A stretch of 38,510 nucleotides of DNA from Lachnospiraceae bacterium (GTDB lineage Bacteria > Bacillota > Clostridia > Lachnospirales > Lachnospiraceae). The position numbers and the translations under genes were made by a program. The notes under the pieces are model-generated. The model was not told the origin of the DNA. It was given only the letters and a program-made list of their open reading frames with translations, and searched no databases. This document shows, one piece after another, positions 9,201 to 18,000 of the stretch (positions are counted from its first letter, which is position 1; each line of letters begins with the position of its first letter). Location: positions 1 through 38,510 of the forward strand of contig JAFSXN010000006.1 in NCBI GenBank assembly GCA_017444015.1, in the 5' to 3' direction.

Positions 9201-11646
9201 TTATTACGGTTATTCATCTTATGATTTCGTAAATGATTTTTATTCAGATGTTTGGAACGGTCTCAATTACTTCTTTGATCATCATTCAAACCTGCAAAAG
9301 GGAAAGGTTAAATTTCTGGTAACCGGACATAGTCTGGGAGGAGCAGCTGCCAATTTAGTCGGAGCGAAGCTGACATCTTTTGAAAGTGGATGGGCAAAGA
9401 AGGACAATGTTTTTGTCTATACGTTTGGCGCACTGAATTCCATATACAGAAGTAATTCGGTAACAGCCGGTTTTAACAATATACATAATATCTATAACCT
9501 TTATGACACATTCGGACCGTCAAAGTATGGAAATCAAAGTTCAATCGGTATTCCTGTTCTCCATAATGAGATCGGGACCGTGTACGGGAAGTTCGGGCAT
9601 ATGGATTTTTTCAGCTATCCGTTTGTAAAGCCAGATGCGGATGATATTAATCATTGCTATAATCATATTATGCAGGGATATATTCAGGCTATAAAAAAGG
9701 GCTGGGTTGTATGCGGCTATACAAAGCATAAGTTTGCATGTCCTGTTGATGTTGCCGTGTATAAAGGAGATACAGTAGTAGGGAAGATTGAGGAGAATGA
9801 GATCAGGGAGGAGTTGACGATCATACCGGCCTTTATTCTTGGAGATGAAAAATACTTTTTCCTGCCGGATGATGGTACTTATACCATCCGTGTAACTGCG
9901 ACAGGAGAAGGGACCATGACATATACGGTTACGGATGAGGATGCAGAGGATTCTGAAAGTAAGAGCTTCGAGAATATCAGACTGGAGACCGGAAAGGAAA
10001 TGAGCAGCAGTGTGAAGAAGGGAGCTGATGTTCAGGATTCAAGGCTTTTTGTGGAAAATGAATCCGGTTCTCCTGCAAAGGAAATTAAGGAAGATGGATC
10101 GGAGGTGTCTGTCTCACCGGATGATCTTCCGCAGGATGACGGAGAATTTTCCATTAACCTGGTCGAGACAGCGGGGTTTGTCTACACCGGAGAAAAACAT
10201 ACCCCGGGAATCCTTGTACGAAGTAATGGAAGTGTTTTGAAAGAGGGAGTCGGATATTCCCTGACCTGGCAGAATAATCTGAATGCATCGACTGAAATAA
10301 AGAAGGCTGCGGTATTAGTCTCGGGCAGAGGAGACCTAAAAGGGAAAGCCTCTATCAACTTCGATATCCTGCCTAAAAGCATAGCAAAAGGAGATACTCA
10401 GGGAGAGACAACCTCTGTATGGGCGCTGGAGCCTTTGTATATCGCAGTGGGCCAGAAAGCGGTTCCGGTCTTGATCTATAACGGATACAGGCTTACAAAT
10501 AAGGATTACACTTTAGATTTAACGGGGAAGATAAACGGGGATACAGAACTGACCATAACCGGAAAAGGGAACTTTACTGGGAGCCGGACAGTAACTGTAA
10601 AAGCGGTTCAGAAAGCAGAGTTGAAGAAGCTAAAGATTTTTGCCGTTAACGAAAAGCTGACCTATGATGGAACAGAAAAAAAGCTATCCGATATTAAGGT
10701 GACGGACGCGGCTACAAAGAAATCCCTGACAGAGGGTGTAGATTATACTGTTCTGTACTCCGATAATATAATCGACGCAGGTTCAAAAAAGATAGTTGTG
10801 ACAGGGCTCGGGCTGTACAGTGGATGTTCTGCAGTCATAAAATATCAGCTTCTTCCGGCGAAGGTGAAGGCAGATGTGAAAACGACGTCCGTCACATATT
10901 CAAAAAACGGGACAATACCTGAAATAACAGTCACGGTTGGGGAAAAGAATCTTGAAGAGGGGAAGGACTACAGTCTGAAGCTATCCGGAAATACAAAAGC
11001 AGGAAAGGGGAAATATACGATTTCTTTCCTCGGAAACTTTAAGGGGAGCACTGCGGTTAAGGGAGAATATGATGTGGCAAAGGCATCAATTTCAGAGGCA
11101 GCACTCCTTCTTCCTGACATGGTATATAATGGAAAACCTGGTATTTATGCCTCAGTTCCTTTTATTACAGTCGGGGGAGATACTCTGTCGAAAAATGACT
11201 ATACCGTGAAATACTATGATGAGAATCATCGTGAAATCAATGCAGCGAATAAGCTTACGCTTGATGCGATGGAAAGTGAGACAATTACCGCGGCAATAGA
11301 GGGCAAGGGTAATTATCAGGGCAGTATTTCTGGGACCTACAAGGTAATCCAGCTGTCCGGAGAAGAAAAAAGTCTGTCGGGCGCTAAGATTACGGGGGTA
11401 AACGGGAAGACGATATCCGGATATTCCTACAAGGGTTCAGCTATTGTTCCCGCTATCGCAGTAAGCCTTGGCAGCGGTAAAAATGCGGAGACGGTTCCTG
11501 ATTCAGGTTACGATATTACGTGCTTTAATAACGTACATAAGGGGACGGCAACAATCCTAATAAGGGCGAAGGAAGGAAGCGGATATGCCGGAAGCACATC
11601 CGTAACTTTCAAGATTCTTCCAATGAATCTGCAGAAAATAAGCTGA
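6280..11646 (+). CDS. Large secreted protein: BspA-type LRRs, InlB B-repeat, class 3 lipase-like domain, Ig-like repeats
   Basis: The 1788-aa product opens with a signal peptide (MKMYNNLIKF... ending GTARA/EES). The ATG at 6280 is used because AAGGGAG (6264-6270) lies 9 bases upstream. Domains in order: many BspA-like leucine-rich repeats (about 6590-8230; motif IP.SV..IGS.AF..C..L), an InlB/Flg_new B-repeat (about 8467-8690; VTFETNGG...ITLYARW), and an alpha/beta hydrolase of the lipase class 3 type (about 8740-9720). The nucleophile elbow is GHSLGG with Ser1018, preceded by VIITCRGTQTDW. After a beta-rich linker come several Ig-like modules to the end. There is no LPXTG or other evident wall anchor. 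A four-times repeated LKTAGP..GG motif interrupts the LRRs. A secreted lipase/esterase or host/substrate-binding protein is likely; the substrate is unknown. The gene starts 44 bases after tgt. Confidence 0.85.
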   Translation: MKMYNNLIKFIMLMTGACLLSMMLPGTARAEESYNDVSASEVIVIDGGSCGDNLTWTFDSSNTLIISGSGAMTDFSATYSEGYDDVTWNCPWYRYYTPYGGGQYNSYIENIVLEDGITHIGVRAFMGAQNVREIIIPEGVASIGSRAFSECYRLEHLVIPASVQSIIPEGEEGISNIISASGNLKTAGPEGGDYDIEFGWRDFIPAFAFAAGTGLERIELPDGLVSIGNYAFYQTNIQEMVLPIGIKEIGEGAFSQCYSLTHLVIPSSVETIGSSYSSDSGAINAENLKTAGPTGGDYNIEYGWTEKIPDGAFALSCIKSIVFPEDIQEIGTRAFYGSRLSEVVIPDSITSAGEEAFSNCYELKHVIIPGTVSLQYGVFSGCDSIQSAGPIGGGYDLEYGYTGKLPYELFSNMYSLTYLRIPQNITEVDFGILRNAYNLKTAGPIGGGFQIEFGWTYEIPSGAFASSYLEEVYLPEGLSVISQSAFAYCNRLSRIVIPDSVTEIRSSAFQFCQKLQGSFAPPSLTVLGSQSFENCSLLEGFDIPSGVSEIGSSAFAGCVALKRLTLHEGLEKIDNGAFYGCSSLSSITLPEGLSYFHPSSIVRTGIKALTIPWTVTGYGGSYSSSTSGSQELTELTLEDGMSYSYDLLGRREVYGSTPAGILRPQILHIPESMEDLVISGLVKSDGSGLREIYYGGSPKSWAQTYNDSSNDDLSEVVIHFAKEDEEEGAEYHQVTFETNGGSAVRAMQIQDGRTVPLGISVKSYKAGYYLIGWYSDSELTRQWLASTPVHSDITLYARWSIYNYSHSSLVSKRIYYYSPYLSNDLYGLNRSNYAGSYEDTKGYFETVKWGESLFKNASDKQSKNIALLAAVLSAAAEGRDKDAGQSADGNDGDYIANAYKALEMDDFYLYSYPGTPLYNRGELDYAKDDHLAFSIACKKMDLGDDTENLVIITCRGTQTDWEASQDKITGHNKDYYGYSSYDFVNDFYSDVWNGLNYFFDHHSNLQKGKVKFLVTGHSLGGAAANLVGAKLTSFESGWAKKDNVFVYTFGALNSIYRSNSVTAGFNNIHNIYNLYDTFGPSKYGNQSSIGIPVLHNEIGTVYGKFGHMDFFSYPFVKPDADDINHCYNHIMQGYIQAIKKGWVVCGYTKHKFACPVDVAVYKGDTVVGKIEENEIREELTIIPAFILGDEKYFFLPDDGTYTIRVTATGEGTMTYTVTDEDAEDSESKSFENIRLETGKEMSSSVKKGADVQDSRLFVENESGSPAKEIKEDGSEVSVSPDDLPQDDGEFSINLVETAGFVYTGEKHTPGILVRSNGSVLKEGVGYSLTWQNNLNASTEIKKAAVLVSGRGDLKGKASINFDILPKSIAKGDTQGETTSVWALEPLYIAVGQKAVPVLIYNGYRLTNKDYTLDLTGKINGDTELTITGKGNFTGSRTVTVKAVQKAELKKLKIFAVNEKLTYDGTEKKLSDIKVTDAATKKSLTEGVDYTVLYSDNIIDAGSKKIVVTGLGLYSGCSAVIKYQLLPAKVKADVKTTSVTYSKNGTIPEITVTVGEKNLEEGKDYSLKLSGNTKAGKGKYTISFLGNFKGSTAVKGEYDVAKASISEAALLLPDMVYNGKPGIYASVPFITVGGDTLSKNDYTVKYYDENHREINAANKLTLDAMESETITAAIEGKGNYQGSISGTYKVIQLSGEEKSLSGAKITGVNGKTISGYSYKGSAIVPAIAVSLGSGKNAETVPDSGYDITCFNNVHKGTATILIRAKEGSGYAGSTSVTFKILPMNLQKIS
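6826..7674 (+). repeat. Four copies of an about 28-codon module within the LRR domain
   Basis: A module of the form (N/S)(L/I)(K/Q)(T/S)AGPxGGxYxIEYGW..xIPxxAFA begins at 6826, 7138, 7429 and 7591. Each copy interrupts the normal run of BspA leucine-rich repeats and joins one LRR block to the next. The four copies differ in DNA and protein sequence, so this is an old structural repeat, not a recent duplication. Confidence 0.7.
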
Positions 11647-11780
11647 ACAGATGTTCTTATTTTTCAATCCTGAAATGGAGCGAATACCAGATGAGATGCG
11701 AAGCGGTGATATGGATTACCTGGGTTAGCTTGTATTGCGGAATGACCGGGATCCGGGAATAGAAACGATCGAGGTGTATT

Positions 11781-13046
11781 ATGAAGTTAAGGGAATTGGT
11801 CATAACCGACTTTAGAGGTTTTTCAAAAGCGAAAATTGCTCTTGATGAGAAGACCTCCATTTTCTTTGGCGTGAATGGAGTCGGAAAAACCTCTGTACTC
11901 AGGAGCATTAACCTGCTGTATGCCAGTATACTTAATAAAACGGTAAATCGTAGAGAACTACGGCAGCAGTATAATATTGAACTGGATGATATTCGCTATG
12001 GAAAGCCTTTAACAACCATACAGGGGACTTTTATGATGGGTACGGAAGACGGAGAACCGATCATTTATGAAAGAGGAATGGAACGTAAGTCCGGTAAACG
12101 TACACATTCTAAGACATCCTTAGACGAGATCGTTTTATCCATTCAGGAATCTTACTTGAGCGATGAAGCCCAGAATAATATCCCGGTATTTGTAAACTAT
12201 GGTACAAACAGATTGGTTCTTGATATTCCGCTGCGTATCCGAACTCACCATGAGTTTGATATTTATTCAGCGTATGAGAAAGCGATAGAAAATAAGATTG
12301 ACTTTCGTACTTTTTTTGAATGGTATCGGAATCAGGAGGATGTGGAGAATGCGGCAAAGGTTGAGAAAAAGGATTTTGAATATAAAGATCGTTTATTGAA
12401 TGCGGTCAGAAGGGCGATTGTGGCGATGCTTCCGGAATTCGAAAATATTCATATCAGCAGAAAGCCAAGACTGGAAATGGTAGTGGAGAAGAAAGGCCTG
12501 CGGTTAAATGTGTCACAGCTTTCGGATGGTGAGAAATGTATATTGGCGATGTTTGGAGATCTGGCAAAAAGACTTTCACTGGCAAATCCAAATCTTCCGG
12601 ACCCCTTGATGGGAGAGGGTGTTGTTTTGATCGATGAGATAGAGCTGCATATGCATCCGTCATGGCAGAGGATGATCTTAAGCGTACTGAGGAATACCTT
12701 TCCGAATATTCAGTTCATTATCACAACCCACTCTCCGGTTGTGTTAAGTGAAGTGAATGATTCATATCGTGTTTTCTTTATGGCAAATGATGGACAGGAA
12801 ACTACGATTACAGATTTTAGCAGGCTGGACGGGTTTGATATTAACTACATCCTGGAAGAGTTTATGGGAACCAAATCCAGAAATGGGCAGACAGAGAATC
12901 TGGTCCGTGCCCTTTACGAGGCAATTCAGGCGCGAAATATAAAAAGTGCAGAGAAGAGCCTTATAATGTTAAGAGAGCTTACAAATGAGGGAAATGAGGA
13001 TGTGATTATGGCTGAAATGCTGATGAGGAAGGAGGGAATGATCTGA
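11781..13046 (+). CDS. ptuA: PtuA-like AAA ATPase of a Septu anti-phage system
   Basis: The 421-aa protein is an SMC/RecF-like ABC-type ATPase. It begins MKLRELVITDFRGF, has Walker A GVNGVGKTS at residues 30-38, the ABC signature LSDGEKCILAMFGDLAKRLS, Walker B GVVLIDEIELHMHPSWQ, and the H-loop FIITTHSPVVLSEV. The gene for a TIGR02646-type HNH nuclease overlaps its stop codon by one base. This ATPase-HNH pairing is the hallmark of Septu (PtuA-PtuB), in which the ATPase is thought to control a nuclease that acts during phage infection. No reverse transcriptase gene is adjacent, so this is not the retron version. A GAGGTG (11771-11776) sits just before the ATG. The gene looks more AT-rich than the metabolic genes, fitting horizontal acquisition. 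A general OLD-like ATPase is the alternative. Confidence 0.8.
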   Translation: MKLRELVITDFRGFSKAKIALDEKTSIFFGVNGVGKTSVLRSINLLYASILNKTVNRRELRQQYNIELDDIRYGKPLTTIQGTFMMGTEDGEPIIYERGMERKSGKRTHSKTSLDEIVLSIQESYLSDEAQNNIPVFVNYGTNRLVLDIPLRIRTHHEFDIYSAYEKAIENKIDFRTFFEWYRNQEDVENAAKVEKKDFEYKDRLLNAVRRAIVAMLPEFENIHISRKPRLEMVVEKKGLRLNVSQLSDGEKCILAMFGDLAKRLSLANPNLPDPLMGEGVVLIDEIELHMHPSWQRMILSVLRNTFPNIQFIITTHSPVVLSEVNDSYRVFFMANDGQETTITDFSRLDGFDINYILEEFMGTKSRNGQTENLVRALYEAIQARNIKSAEKSLIMLRELTNEGNEDVIMAEMLMRKEGMI

Positions 13047-13624
13047 TGCTCTTTATTCAGAAGCTTGAAGAACCGACGTTTCTGACATCGTACATTAAAA
13101 AGCATCCGACTGCCAATTATGAGAGTGAATCTTTTAGGCCATTTTATCATGTTCTTAAATCAACTTTGATAAAGGAGCAGAAAGGGCTTTGTGCTTATTG
13201 CTGTGGGCCGATATCAATGGATAATTCCCATAACGAACATATTGAACCACAGCATCAAAAAGATGGTACGTATAGCAGACGTAGTCTGGATTATGATAAC
13301 ATTGTAGCTTCGTGTAATTCTGCTTCTACTTGTGGAAGCCGGAAGGGCAATAACTATGATGAACAACGCTTTGTTTCACCGCTGCAGAAGGGTTGCGAAC
13401 AGCGGTTTTCCTACGATCCTGATGGATATATAAGAGGAGATGAATATACGATATCTTTACTAAATCTGAATTCATATCGTTTGCGACAAGCACGAAAAGC
13501 AGTCTTCAAAATGATAATGAATATGAGAAATGATGATATACGTTCGGCTTTTTGCTGTGATCAGGAACAGTACTGGCCTTATAGCAATGTGATATCCTGG
13601 TATTTAAGAGAAAAATGTGACTGA
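13046..13624 (+). CDS. ptuB: PtuB-like HNH endonuclease (TIGR02646-type) of a Septu system
   Basis: The 192-aa product carries the HNH-fold motif of the PtuB/TIGR02646 group: LCAYC (Cys49, Cys52), NEHIEP (His65-Pro68), LDYDNIVASC and a closing CGSRKGN. The two cysteine pairs would bind a structural zinc and the central His is the catalytic base. Its ATG overlaps the ATPase stop (TGATG), with AGGAGGG about ten bases upstream inside ptuA, so translation is coupled. In Septu the HNH protein is the presumed effector that cleaves nucleic acid on phage infection. All key HNH residues are present, so it is probably functional. The next gene is convergent and only 24 bases away. Confidence 0.82.
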   Translation: MLFIQKLEEPTFLTSYIKKHPTANYESESFRPFYHVLKSTLIKEQKGLCAYCCGPISMDNSHNEHIEPQHQKDGTYSRRSLDYDNIVASCNSASTCGSRKGNNYDEQRFVSPLQKGCEQRFSYDPDGYIRGDEYTISLLNLNSYRLRQARKAVFKMIMNMRNDDIRSAFCCDQEQYWPYSNVISWYLREKCD

Positions 13625-13648
13625 AGAGTTTAATGGTTTACATAAAAT

Positions 13649-14902
13649 CTAATTATCCCACCTTTCAATCCTGCAATGGTGCGGCTTAGTCTTGTCGCCT
13701 TTCTCATATGTGACAGCGATTAAAAGCGGATCGTCTCCCAGTCCCTCGATCGAAGAAGCATAGTTTCTTAAGCGGATCTGTTCTATGGCCCCCTCCGGTG
13801 TTCCGTCGGCCTTCAGCTCGATAATAAGGGGTGGCACCGGGTCATATTTCTTTGGAATATATGCCATATCTGCATATCCTGTGCCGGAGGGCAGCTCCTC
13901 TAACTTGATATAATGGTCGCGATAGGTAAAGAAAGCCAGTTTGATGACCGCTCGCAGTGCCTGTTCATCATTATACCATAACGGGGTGCTTTCTTTCATA
14001 TGTACAAGACGTATATTTTCAGCTACGGCATCGGCATTCCCCGAAATTATATCGGCAAGCAGCTGTTCACTTTCTTTCAGGCGTTTAATGGTTTCCTTGT
14101 GCGATACCTTGTGGATCATTCTTCCGAATTCCTCGATTATTTCATAGTTTGGGATCAGTCCCTCCCGCTTCTCCTGATCATAGGTGATATAGCCAAAATG
14201 TGTCAGAAGTGTCAGTACATCGTCTGCGGTATCAAAGGTCACGAGATCGTTTTGAAACGCCTGTGTATCAAATGAAACCGAAAGCCCTGCCGTAAGCCGT
14301 TCTACCGCATCTCCCAGTCCGTCAAAATCCATATTGATATAACTGAGCGCGCCGTAGACCGCGGAGGTCTGCCCCCAGTAGGATTTGAACAAGCCTCTGT
14401 CTGCGGCTTTCATGACTGAATTCGGGTTATATACCGAGATCGGCTCTCCGGTATCCGTATATAACGTATAGCCATTGTACCATTCGCGCATCATTTCAAA
14501 GGATCTGTCGTATTTCAGGCAGACCTCTTTTACATCAGCCTCTGTAAAGCCGGTATATGGCGCAAATCCATCCGGTTCAAGAATGGAATATTCGCAGAAT
14601 TCGGAGATCGCTGATTGGGTACCGTCCAAGTTTGAATTTTCGTCAGAAAATTCAAACATTGCTTCACGTTCTCGCAGAGAATGTGAAGCTTCCTTAATCA
14701 TAGGGAGGATACCTGTCATATACGCCGCCGCAAAAACCTTTTTCGTTATCTCACTCTTAAAAAGGGAACGAAGAAACTCCAGGTAATTCTTCCGGATCTT
14801 TTCTGTACTGTCGGTATCCCTTACCGGCGCGTCCCACTCGTCGATAATCGCGATGAACTTTTTTCCGGTCAGACCGGTGACAGCTGTCAATGCTTCCTTC
14901 AC
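13649..14902 (-). pseudogene. N-terminally truncated AAA-ATPase-like/PD-(D/E)XK nuclease family protein
   Basis: The remaining 417 aa match the back part of the AAA-ATPase-like plus PD-(D/E)XK proteins (DUF1703 type) common in gut Clostridia and Bacteroidetes. Walker B is present near the start (KKFIAIIDEWDAP), followed by VFAAAYMTGILPM, SEFCEYSILEP and YNGYTLY. The C-terminal nuclease region has LPSGTGYADMAYIPKK and PLIIELKAD (Asp and E-x-K). The usual N-terminal part, with its membrane-of-the-family start and Walker A (SRPRRFGKS-like), is absent. The frame stays open for about another 30 codons upstream of the GTG at 14902 and meets a stop near 15000, where the neighbouring + strand gene begins. 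Full-length relatives have roughly 110-130 more N-terminal residues. Without the P-loop, ATPase function is probably lost, so I treat it as a remnant. Members of this family have no firmly established role. Confidence 0.7.
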
Positions 14903-14921
14903 AGTATTCGTATCCAGCTCC

Positions 14922-14950
14922 TTGACTTTAGCAGATTCTGTTATTACAAT
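14922..14950 (+). promoter_or_regulatory. Predicted promoter of the VSGN-repeat gene
   Basis: TTGACT (14922-14927) and TACAAT (14945-14950) are 17 bases apart, each one mismatch from the sigma-A consensus. The predicted start is about 45 bases before the ATG at 15001, with AAAGGAG as ribosome site. The promoter lies in the region where the truncated - strand gene loses its family sequence. Confidence 0.6.
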
Positions 14951-15000
14951 ATCGGAAGAGATCCGGGTGCTTACAGCCAGGATCAGGAAAGGAGAAATCT

Positions 15001-18000
15001 ATGTTAAAAATATGGAAACGCCTGATGGCTCTGACACTGACTTTTGCAATGCTTCTGCCGGGGACGCCGATCGCGAAGTCCCTGGGTTTTGGCGTGATAG
15101 TGGCGAGAGCGGAAGAGCCGAGTATTACGCTGTCTGTGAAGGAGGATCCGAAGGCAGAGATAATACGCTATGGTCAGACTTTAGTGGCTACACTTTCTGA
15201 CTTTCCGGAGATCGATCCGGAAACCGATATCTTTGAGTGGATCGTTTGGGAAGGGGAGGAGGAACCTTATCCTTATCGATATGGTGATCTCAATGACGAT
15301 ACTGCAACAATGAGAATTACCTGGTCGGATATTGGAAAAAAGTTCTCTGCCAGAGTAACGTATGTTTATGATGAAGAAAGCGAGGAGGAAAAGATCGTAG
15401 AGAGCGATCCGATTGAGGTTGGAAAAGCCCTGCTTACGATTCCGGGAGCGGTAGAACCGAGGGTCTTTAATGGCAGCAGTGACGTGACGGTGACACCCGG
15501 TCATGTATTGAAGAATCTGACGACATCGAATGGTACTGTGAGCGGAAATGAGATACCCGGAACTGTGAGTGGAAATGAGATACCCGGCACTGTGAGTGGA
15601 AATGAGATACCCGGCACTGTGAGTGGAAATGAGATACCCGGTACTGTAAGCGGAAATGAAATGCCCGGTACTGTAAGCGGGAATGAGATAATCGGTACCG
15701 TGAGCGGGAATGAGATATCTGATCCGGTGACTTATACGCCGGAGAGTCTGACGGGTACCATGGAGGATCCGTATGTCGGAGAGAATAAAAAAGTATCTTT
15801 TTCGGACGTGGCTGCTTTTGCGCTTGGTATAATAAGCGAGGAAGATTGGGACGAAGGCTATGGTACAGACGAGGAGTATAACAGGCAGAACTGGGGGATC
15901 TATTACGAGATCGGGACGCAGCTTGTTGATGTAAGAGCTACGATTACGGAGGCACCCCAGACCTTGAGCCTGGTTGACCAGCCTGGGTTGGAAAAGAATC
16001 TGGAGGGAGAGACGGTAACGTTTTCGCTTGAGGAGCTAAAGGCTTCGCTAGCCGAAACTTCCAGTTATTATGCAGAGGCGCTTGTTTTTACATTGAAAGG
16101 AGCCCCCGTTGAAGGAGCTGAGCTTAAAGATGGCACTTTGACGGTCACAAAGAAGGGCGATTATGTTGTTGAAGCGCAGGCTGTTTCTGTAGATCTGAAT
16201 GAAGATGGGCTTGATGAATATGGAGAGTCTGCCACGGTAGAGATACCGGTGAGGGTTACCGGAGCGCCGGAAAAAGAGACGGTAAAGAGCGTTGCGGCAA
16301 ATCCGGCAGGCGGAACCTATAAGATAGCTCAGAACGTAACGCTCTCGACGATGACCGCAGGCGCAGAGATATACTATACCCTGGACGGCACGAACCCGAC
16401 AAGGGAGAGCACGCTGTATACAGGTGTCATTGAGGTATCTGAAAGTCTTACCTTGAAGGCCATTGCCTGTAAGGAGGGGCTGGAGGATAGTCCGGTCGCG
16501 AGCTTTACATATACGATCGACCCGGATACCCAGGAAAAGCCGATCGAGAACATAAAGCTTTCAAACAACGGCCTTGAATTAAAAGAAGGTGATACTGCGG
16601 CCCTAACCGCTGAGATTACGCCGACGGATGCCACAGAGAAAACACTTTTCTGGACCAGCACGGATAAGAGCATTGTAACCGTGAACGATGGGCTTCTGAA
16701 AGGCATAAACGCCGGGACGGCTGTGGTCAGGGTCAGCAACGCAGACGGAAGCGTTACGGCTGCCTGCGAAGTAACTGTTAAGAAAAAAGCTTCTGAGGAA
16801 GAGATTCCCGAGATCGTAAAGGAACTTGACGGTATCGGAGAAACTGTGAGTGGAAATGCGATCACAGAGATCCTCAAGGAGGTCGTCGAAGAAGAAACCG
16901 GAGAAACGAGCATCTGGGTCGCCGGTCTGAGTGATTCCTATACTTATACGGGATCAGCGATCAAGCCGCGTCTTGTTGTCTACGATGGCGTGAAGAAGCT
17001 GGCAGAGAAGACGGACTATACCGTGACCTATGGGGCGAACAAAACGAAGGAGGGGAGCGTTAAGCTAAGCTTTAAGGGCAGCTATGCAAAGCAGGATAAG
17101 GAATATTTATTTGCGATCAACCCCGTTCGACTCGGGAAGGATATCCTGATAGAGGATATAACTGTTGCTGCAAAGAAAAATAATAAGAGCCAGAAACCGG
17201 TACCGGTGTTCCGGGATGGAAGCGGTACGGCTGTGAAGGTATCTTCCAAGGATGTAAGCTATACATATCATAAAAGTGAGGATGCCTCGGATCCTGATCT
17301 TGGCGGCGTGACCGAACCGGGGATCTATTATATTAAGGCATCGGGGAAAGGTGAAAATTACAGTGGTAGTGATATTGTGAAAGTGACCGTTGTCGATGAA
17401 AGCGAGGTCATACCCCTGTCCGGGGTTAAGATCCAAATGGTCAAAAAGAGTCTTGTTTTTACCGGCAGTCCAATCACTCCGGAATACAAGCTGACAGCAG
17501 GGACAACTACGCTTGTCAAAGACACGGATTATACAGTTGAATACCTGAACAATACAGAGCCGGGAACGGCGACTGTGATCTTTTCCGCAAAGAGTAATGC
17601 CTATACAGGTACGGCGAGCGCCACATTTAAGATTGCCAAGGGCTTAGATGTGACAAAGATCGATAAAGATAAGATTTCGGTAGAGTACGAAAAGAGTGTT
17701 CCGTTTGTAAAGACCGGCGCAAAGCCTGCGGTGTATAAGGTGACCGTAGGGGATATGACACTTGTTCCGGGAACGGATTACACGGTAACTTACAAGAACA
17801 ATAAGGCCGTTGCGGATGCTTCCGACGCAAAGGCGCCGCTGGTAACTGTGAGCTTTAAGGGCAGCTACAAAGGCTCTAAGAGCTATCCGTTTTCGATCAC
17901 AAAGCAGCCTCTTTCCGAACTGACGTTATCTATTACGGATAAGGTTTGGACAGACAAAGAGAATAATTATGTAAAGCCCGCCATCACGCTGACCGGGGCG

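Noticed and set aside
11651-11728. 25-codon ORF (MFLFFNPEMERIPDEM...) between the lipase protein and ptuA
   Set aside because: It looks protein-like but is very short, has no ribosome site and matches no family I recognise; at most a vestige. The rest of the 134-bp gap shows nothing clear.
15532-15720. Regular 27-bp repeats that could be mistaken for a CRISPR array
   Set aside because: Units are contiguous without spacers, stay in frame and encode GTVSGNEIP, so this is a protein tandem repeat.
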